A DNA stretch of 64,000 nucleotides from Hyphodiscus hymeniophilus (lineage: Eukaryota; Ascomycota; Leotiomycetes; Helotiales; Hyphodiscaceae), in assembly GCA_016508695.1 (NCBI GenBank), contig VNKQ01000016.1:682001-746000 (forward strand), read 5' to 3'. This document shows positions 58,202-64,000 of this stretch, piece by piece (within the stretch, counting starts at the first letter, position 1; every line of letters starts with the position of its first letter). The notes under the pieces are model-generated. The model had not been told where the DNA came from. It saw only the letters and a program-made list of their open reading frames with translations, and made no database searches. Position numbers and translations under genes: made by a program.

Positions 58202-59634
58202 CTAAAGGATCTTCTTACCCAACACCCAAGTTTCCTTCACGTTCGCATTATCATCAAGAACAACGAAGTCACCTCTCTTTCCTGCCTCTAACTTCCCCCT
58301 ATCTCCCAACCCCATGGCATTAGCCACATTTTCCGTCACGCACCTGACGGCCTCCTCGACGGGTATCTCCGCCCAAGCCATCAGATTCCGTACACATTCA
58401 TCGAGCCCAATGCACGTCCCAATCAACGTATCTGTGCCTTCGATCGTTACCTTGTTTCCTTCCTTCTTCTGGCTGAACTAGCGTTTCCGAGTCAGCGATG
58501 AGTTTATGATCGGGGCAAGGTCTCCGTCTCTAACTATCAGACTTACTGGGATCTGAGCGTGCCCAGGATACGTTCCGTCCGGCAAGCCCGAGAGCTCAAT
58601 ACTGTCCGTGATCAAGATGCAATGACTCGGGCTCGCTCTGTACGCAATCCCCACAATCCTAGGATGGAGGTGAATCTCATCCGCAATCAAGGAGAAATAG
58701 GGCGGGTTGGGATCAGAAATCAGACCAGCGAGGCCAGGTTCTCGGTGATGGAGCGGATTCATGGCGTTGAAAGTATGTGTCAAGAGACTTGCACCAGCTT
58801 TCGTACCCGCAATACCCTGCTCATGAGTTGCTGCCGAGTGGCCCATTGAGACCCGAATCCCGTAATTTTCCTTCAAGGTGGAGATGTGTGATAGTGCGCC
58901 CTGGAGTTCGGGCGCCATGGTCAGAATCTTGATTGAGTCAGACAGGTTTTGAGAGCCATATATTGAGGAGAGGCTGGTGGAGGATGGAATGTGCATATTT
59001 GCCGCATCGTGAGCTCCTTTTTTTGAGGGTGCTAGGAAAGGTCCTTCGACTATAAGAATTTAGACTTAGTATTACTTCTGCAGTTTTTACGAGTATCATG
59101 CTTCTAGATGCGTCGAGGATGATGATTATGATCCTGGCCGTTTAAAGTGTGTGAAATCTTGGGTCATTTTGAGGAAGCGGTTTTCGTGTTGAGGGTCCCT
59201 CTTAAGATGGTGTGGAGTAGTGATAGACAAATGGGAGACAACGCACCATGGGCTCCGAGGACTGAGGCTCCATTTGCAACATCTCGGGGTTTGAGAAACG
59301 GGAGAGCTTCTTGAAAGACTTCCTTTGAGACAGTAGGGATTGTGGGATAGAATCCCGTTACTCCTGTTGAAGGGAGATATTTGGCTAACTTGGTCACACC
59401 AGCTGAGTACGTTGTGGGGTCGCTGCAGTGGGCGAAGTGAAAGCCTAGAGCTCCGTTTATCTGCAGTTCTATGAATCCTGGTGATATAATGGCGCCTTTG
59501 AGGTCGACAATGGTTGTATTAGGTGGAAGAGGTGAGTTGGGTAAAATCAGACCAGATGAGGAAATTGTGAGGGGCAACGATACAAGAGAGCCGTTTATGC
59601 ATTGTCGACAGTTGTTGAATTGGGTTGCTGACAT
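58202..59634 (-). CDS. DAC1: N-acetylglucosamine-6-phosphate deacetylase
   Basis: Amidohydrolase of GlcNAc catabolism: removes acetate from GlcNAc-6-phosphate to give glucosamine-6-phosphate. Minus-strand exons 59247-59634, 58547-59049 and 58202-58477 give 388 aa. Motifs: GAIISPGFIELQINGALGFH (in place of the more common HxH, the first metal site reads ELQINGA), LGAHVEGPFLAPSKKGAHD with the metal-binding Glu, RVSMGHSAATHEQ, LTHTFNAMNPLHHREPGLAG, ADEIHLHP, and the active-site Asp in ILITDSIELSGLPDG. The C-terminal part is GLGDRGKLEAGKRGDFVVLD. In many fungi this gene lies in a GlcNAc cluster with a deaminase and kinase; here the neighbours are an F-box-like gene and SEC17, so the cluster is not present. 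The acetate produced could feed acetyl-CoA synthetase, but the two genes are about 50 kb apart. Confidence 0.95.
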
Positions 59635-60355
59635 GATGACCGCTTACGGAATTTCCTGATGAAGATTCAAGAGTTGACAGCTCGGGCAAATATAGTCAAC
59701 AACAGAAAAGACGTTACCCATTGATAGTCCGACAAGAAGTGGGATACTAATATGTTGCGTGGATTCTAGGAATTGTGGTTGGAGCATAAGTGATTGAAGG
59801 TAAGTAAATTAGCGCTTTGAGGTGGAAGTTGGATTGCGAGATATTCAAGCGAAGGACTATTTCAATTGAGATAGATACAACAAGTAGGTTGGTCGATATA
59901 TGAAGCCTTCGCTCAACGATGTGACGTTCCCTCCCCCATGTCAGCATCTGTACCCGCCAGAAGTCGTGCAATAGAGTGGGGCAGTTGAACCCTACACTCC
60001 CCCTCGGTAGAGCAGCAGGGGTCGTAAGGAAAGGCCGAAAAGGGGTTCCTGAATAGCAGCTATTCTAATCCATATTTTGATATTCCTTGAGCCACCATTC
60101 TATTGGAAAAGCACGAATGATCTACAGCGGCAGAAATGTCAATTGCAGCGCACTCGCGTCCGCGGACGAAGTCTAACTCGGGAGGAAGGCGGAGCTGTCA
60201 TGTTGAGTAAATGATATCAGAAATGTGAGCTGGGCTTCGTCACTGGCTTCTGGAGATGCATATACGATGTCGTCCACTCAAGTGAACGATTCAAAATATC
60301 AGCTATGTGCTTCGTCCCATGAACCGGAAACCATAACGCCATACCCAATCTCCGT
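59635..60355. other. intergenic region upstream of the deacetylase
   Basis: 0.7 kb. It carries the deacetylase promoter and the 3' region of SEC17. I checked the stretch near 59975-60050 for a tRNA because of its GTTGAACCCTAC word; no cloverleaf could be drawn. Confidence 0.4.
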
Positions 60356-61394
60356 CTACGAGAAGTCCTCTCCTTTCTCCTCAATCGCGCTTTTGATCTT
60401 CAGGCAGATGTTCGTCTTCCACTTATCCAACTTGCTCATCTGATCATACTGGAACAGCTTATCGGCAAATATCTCCTGATCACCAGCCTCCACCGCTTCA
60501 GCCAAATCCACCAATAACTGATGCTCTCTTGTGCTCGTAAAGGTGGGATCCATATCTCTGTATTTCTCAAGTGCACGGTTCGTAGCTACCATATCGCCAA
60601 CAGCTAGATGACAAAGACCGGCCTTGAGGAAATAGTCTTTGACTGACCACTTCATGAGGTTGTTGGAGACCGAGGATGCAGATACACGCTCGAAGTGTTC
60701 GATCGCTTTGTAGTAGTCGCCTTCTAAAGCCGCAAGGTCTGCGACTTTAAGGTAGAGTTTGTTTGCCAACCTATGTATCTTTATCAGCGCCTACTTCCGC
60801 ATAAGATTGTTAGATATAATAGCGTACGCTTCAGCGTTATCACTCTCGAACCAACTGGCAGCCAACTCGTAACTCTCTATGGCCTTCTTCTGATCGCCAA
60901 GCTCTGTCTCGTATACCTCCGCCAAGTTCTGCTTATGTGTTGCTGCACGTCGAAAGTTTCCTTTTGAGGTGTAGTGGTTGATCGCCACGTCAAGACATCG
61001 TGCTGCGTCTGATGGATCTGTCTTCTTGTACACCTTGAAAGCCTCCGTGAGAGTGTTCGCTGCGTCATCGGGCTCTTTCAAGTTGTTGGTCTGAATTGAG
61101 GCTGCGCGCTCGAAGGCTTGTCCGGCTTCCTTGTCTATGATGTGCTGTCAGAGTCGGAATGATATGTGGAGGAGGTTCGACGCTCACTTTGCTTTTGCAT
61201 CCGGAACGCATTAGCAGCTTGTGTGTATAAATCTGCTGCATTCTCCCATTTCTCCTGTCGGCCTCCGAATAAACTAAAACCTCCACCAGCTCCAGATGCT
61301 GCTTTGTCTGCCTAGCAGGTCTTTAGCTTATCGTCGTTTCATGGAGGGGTAGATTGTCAACCTTTTGCAGCAGCGCTCTTGGGTCTTGAGCCAT
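60356..61394 (-). CDS. SEC17: alpha-SNAP vesicle fusion factor
   Basis: Recruits NSF/Sec18 to SNARE complexes so they can be disassembled after membrane fusion; cytosolic, peripheral on membranes. Minus-strand exons 61362-61394, 61188-61311, 60828-61134 and 60356-60770 give exactly 292 aa, the length of the yeast protein. It starts MAQDPRALLQKADKAASG. The TPR-like helices include FSLFGGRQEKWENAADLYTQ, AANTLTEAFKVYKKTDPSDA, LANKLYLKVADLAALEGDYY and KWSVKDYFLKAGLCHLAVGD. The C terminus is DKWKTNICLKIKSAIEEKGE plus DFS, near the end that stimulates Sec18. The first donor is weak (GTTGAC), but the join reproduces the family sequence. Confidence 0.96.
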
Positions 61395-61799
61395 GATTAG
61401 GGGATGCAGCAACAAGTCCTACAAACTTGGGCAGAGAGATATTGGTGTTTGGATCGCAAGTTAAGGATCAGATGTATAGTTTTCGAAAGGTTATGTGATT
61501 GTTCCAGCCCTGTGGCTCCAGGGTCATCCCACTAGCGCCGTTCTTGACAGCTCGAGAGCTCCCCTTCAGTTGCCTGACCTCCAAACAAATCAATTTGCCT
61601 TGAAAATAATCGAACTCCAGTACTGAGTCCACCCCCTCAAATTGAATATTGCAGTGGAAATCAGCTTCACGAATTGAATCTCTAGTCATTCACACCAGAG
61701 ACCAGTGGTTAGAGATCCTGCGATCTGTAAGATACTAAAATAAGGAAAAGAAATGCCGAATATTAATACACCCCTCCAGAACCCATCTAGAGCTCGATC
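61395..61799. promoter_or_regulatory. divergent promoter region, SEC17 / GatC-like gene
   Basis: 405 bases between the two start codons. It must serve both genes. A 73-codon minus-strand frame has no motif. No specific regulatory site is claimed. Confidence 0.4.
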
Positions 61800-62465
61800 A
61801 TGTCGAGGACTATATGCCTAAGCTGTCGCGCCTCTCTCCGACAAGCACTTCTCGCTCCAAAACGCCATCTTAGACCGACCAGACGATCATACAGCTCCTC
61901 CCGACCCCTACAGACAGAACCCCTCGACATCGCAGCCCTCCTCTCAAAACCAATCTGGTCCGTCCGGTCCCTCCTCCCCTCCGCCTCCGATACACCGTCA
62001 GAAGAGATCACGCCCGCCACGCTGCACCACCTGCTCCGGCTCTCAGCGCTGCCTCCACCACAGACCCCGGAAGAAGAGGCGTCAATGTTGAAGACGTTAC
62101 ATTCACAATTGCATTTTGTGAAGGATATACAAAGCGTGGATACGGAAGGGGTGGAGCCGTTGCAGAGTATAAGGGATGAGACGGAGGAGGGGGTAAAGGA
62201 GGCTACGATAGGGTTGGAGGATGTGAGGGGGGCGTTGGACGAGGAGGAATTCAAGGGGAGGAATAAGAGGCCTAGGAGGAGGAGGGGCCCTGCTATTACG
62301 GAGAAGGAGGTTGAGGGGTGGGATGTGCTGGGAACGGCCGGGGAGACGGTTGAGGTTGGTGGGGCGAGGTATTTTGTTGTTAGGAGTGGGAAGGATGAGA
62401 GTCGCGAGGAAGTCTCAATGGCTGAAGCTATTAACGACGTTGTTGAAGATACCCAAAAGAAATGA
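61800..62465 (+). CDS. GatC-family mitochondrial protein, 221 aa
   Basis: Likely the C-type subunit linked to mitochondrial Glu-tRNA(Gln) amidotransferase, which converts Glu-tRNA(Gln) to Gln-tRNA(Gln). Single exon. The N terminus is an Arg/Ser-rich presequence (SRTICLSCRASLRQALLAPK, then RSYSSSRP). The GatC core follows near residues 70-125: ITPATLHHLLRLSALPPPQT, EEASMLKTLHSQLHFVKDIQ and DTEGVEPLQSIRDETEE. The C-terminal ~95 residues are an extension typical of fungal members, with an RNKRPRRRRGPAITEKEVEG basic patch and GTAGETVEVGGARYFVVR. Yeast uses GatF in place of GatC, so the direct role in this fungus rests on the domain. It pairs divergently with SEC17. Confidence 0.88.
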   Translation: MSRTICLSCRASLRQALLAPKRHLRPTRRSYSSSRPLQTEPLDIAALLSKPIWSVRSLLPSASDTPSEEITPATLHHLLRLSALPPPQTPEEEASMLKTLHSQLHFVKDIQSVDTEGVEPLQSIRDETEEGVKEATIGLEDVRGALDEEEFKGRNKRPRRRRGPAITEKEVEGWDVLGTAGETVEVGGARYFVVRSGKDESREEVSMAEAINDVVEDTQKK

Positions 62466-62750
62466 AATTCGTTATCAAGCCAGCGAGGCCAGTCCATTGT
62501 ATGTATATCTCTTTTCTTGATTGTCAACGCTCAAAAGTATGATTGATGTACAGCAAAATTTCTGCTTCAGTCCACAGCCAGCTGTAAGAGAAGCAATGTA
62601 TATTTTCCCGTCACTTACTCATTCCTTCCAAGAATACAGTCCCGAACCCCTCCAAAAGTTTAGAACCATCCCTTGTCGCTAAAGCAAATGCGACGGGTAT
62701 TCCATTCGTTCATCTCGTTCAACCCCTAGAAATGCCACATACAAATATCC
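62466..62750. other. convergent spacer
   Basis: Between the GatC-like gene and the membrane protein gene. No coding frame is supported. Confidence 0.4.
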
Positions 62751-64000
62751 TCAAATGTCTTTCAGACTTCCTATAATAGCGAGTAAAGCAATAACAGCTG
62801 TCTCCTGATTAGCTTCGATATCTTCTTAGATTTCGCATTGGACTTACCTGCGGCTGCAGTAACAACATACAGACTGATAGTCCACGCAGTAACGACATCT
62901 CCAGTCTTTGCCATATACCAGAAGCCCAGAATTAGACTCAAAAGTAATGGCACACAGAAGGTAATGGTCAGTCGATAGCTTGACCAATCATATATCAACT
63001 GCACAGAATAACGGCCTTCAAGTGGGTTGTTTTTGTTGTCGTTCAAATTCTTCTGGACCCATCCTTGCCAAGCTCGAGAAACAGTGTCGTCCGAGTGGCG
63101 TCGGGATGCTTTATATGCAAGGAAGAACTGGGAAAGGATCGCCTTCTGGGAACTCGTGAGGATTAATGGAATATGTGCTCCACGCCCAATATCACACTAT
63201 GACACACCGTAAGTCAATTTTTTATGCATGTCGAATGATTTGGGCTTACCTTGTAGAGTCCAAAGCCCTTCAAGCTCTTCAGAGAAAAGAACTCACGCCA
63301 ACCCCTTACTGAAGGAGATCACCGAGTTAGTGTTATCTTCTCAGAATAGATCCGGAGAATTCTCATACTGACCGTCATGTTCACCATGTCTTAAAGCCTG
63401 GAAAAGCTCTTTCTCATTATCAAACTGAAGTATTCGCTCGGTAGGATCGGCTGCAGATCGTCGAAACCAACCGATGACAATATAAGAGGTAGGCTTCGGC
63501 ATCAAAAGCTCTACTTGATGCTTAATGTCTTCTCTCGTTGCCTCGAATGGTCTATCGAATACGGGGCAACGGCCTGCGGAGGATCTCGAGTGGCTGTTGC
63601 TTTCTCGGTGATGACTCCCGAAACTCAAGCGTATGCGCTCAGCAATGTTCGTCTTGATCCTACTCCGACTCCGGGCAGTATTCAACAATGTGTCTGACGT
63701 CTGGGCCGCCTCATTTACCATGGTCATCGCCGGTCGAGCAGTGGCAACCGGAGCTTCTGTGGCTATTTCTTTTTCAGAAGTCTGACTCTCTTCATTGACC
63801 ATCGTGGGGCTCGGCGCCTCCACCCCAACGATGCCATCGAACTTCGACCTATCTGCATTTCCATTCGCACATTTCAAAGCACCCATCAACCTCGCGTCCC
63901 TCTTCTCCACCAACCTTTTCCTGACCCTCTCGGTAGCCTGCTTCAAAATCCTACGTCTCCTAGCCATCAAATAGAGCAACCAAAGTCTGGGCTCCTTCAT
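62751..64000 (-). CDS. fungal integral membrane protein of unknown function (5' end may lie beyond the window)
   Basis: Minus-strand exons 63373-64000, 63250-63308, 62848-63196 and 62751-62797 join in phase (donors GTCAGT, GTAAGC, GTAAGT). The visible part is about 360 aa. A Met codon sits exactly at the window edge (MKEPRLWLLYLMARRRRILK), so the real start may be further right. The N-terminal half is Arg/Lys-rich and disordered. The conserved C-terminal half runs RGWREFFSLKSLKGFGLYKC, PLILTSSQKAILSQFFLAYK, AWQGWVQKNLNDNKNNPLEG, then membrane helices ITFCVPLLLSLILGFWYMAK, VTAWTISLYVVTAAAAVIAL and LAIIGSLKDI at the end. I know this pattern as a recurring uncharacterised family in filamentous fungi. 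No catalytic motif is seen. Confidence 0.8.

Noticed and set aside
59975..60050. Possible tRNA gene near a GTTGAACCC word
   Set aside because: No acceptor stem, D-arm and anticodon arm could be paired around it.
1..64000. A new multi-gene biological system
   Set aside because: Genes are a mixture of unrelated housekeeping and unknown proteins with separate promoters; I see no repeated module, toxin/antitoxin-like pair, or defence-like arrangement.

Overview
The window is nuclear DNA of a filamentous ascomycete (Pezizomycotina). The evidence is: about 25 monocistronic genes on both strands with short introns (about 47-140 nt) carrying GTAAGT-like donors and CTAAC/CTGAC branch points; clear orthologues of fungal housekeeping genes; and an AT-rich transposon remnant whose damage looks like repeat-induced point mutation (RIP), a Pezizomycotina process. 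Protein styles would fit Leotiomycetes, but this is an impression, not a placement. No CRISPR array, operon, rRNA or confident tRNA was found. Gene models were built by eye from splice signals and frame continuity, so exon ends are predictions.

Left part (1-13 kb): the edge of a minus-strand gene, mitochondrial Phe-tRNA synthetase (MSF1), a small four-exon protein, a 2 kb RIP-ruined Tc1/mariner-like element (3744-5711, 88-bp inverted repeats, TA duplication), acetyl-CoA synthetase, and a membrane-anchored ADAM metalloprotease with a disintegrin region. Next come a broken aldehyde dehydrogenase fragment (about 13.5 kb), a MABP1/WDR62-like WD40 protein, and small or unknown genes up to 22.6 kb.

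Middle (23-43 kb): mitochondrial GrpE (MGE1), an unknown 192-aa protein, a 1474-aa MYND-finger protein, a three-KH FUBP-like RNA-binding protein, RVB1 helicase, an HMG-box regulator, a DUF726 (TMCO4-like) alpha/beta hydrolase and a 112-aa membrane-anchored protein.

Right part (43.7-64 kb): the large genome-stability protein Mus7/Mms22, a mitochondrial AAA+ ATPase, a cupin, COX11, an F-box-like Cys-rich protein, GlcNAc-6-phosphate deacetylase, SEC17 (alpha-SNAP), a GatC-family mitochondrial protein, and a membrane protein running to the window edge.

The genes do not form one pathway. Several serve mitochondria (MSF1, MGE1, COX11, the GatC-like protein, the AAA ATPase), but this looks like ordinary scatter. 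I found no convincing undescribed biological system. The most useful observations are the transposon relic, two frame-preserving introns hidden inside long reading frames, two GC-AG introns, the aldehyde dehydrogenase relic, and small multi-exon genes that a simple reading-frame scan misses.
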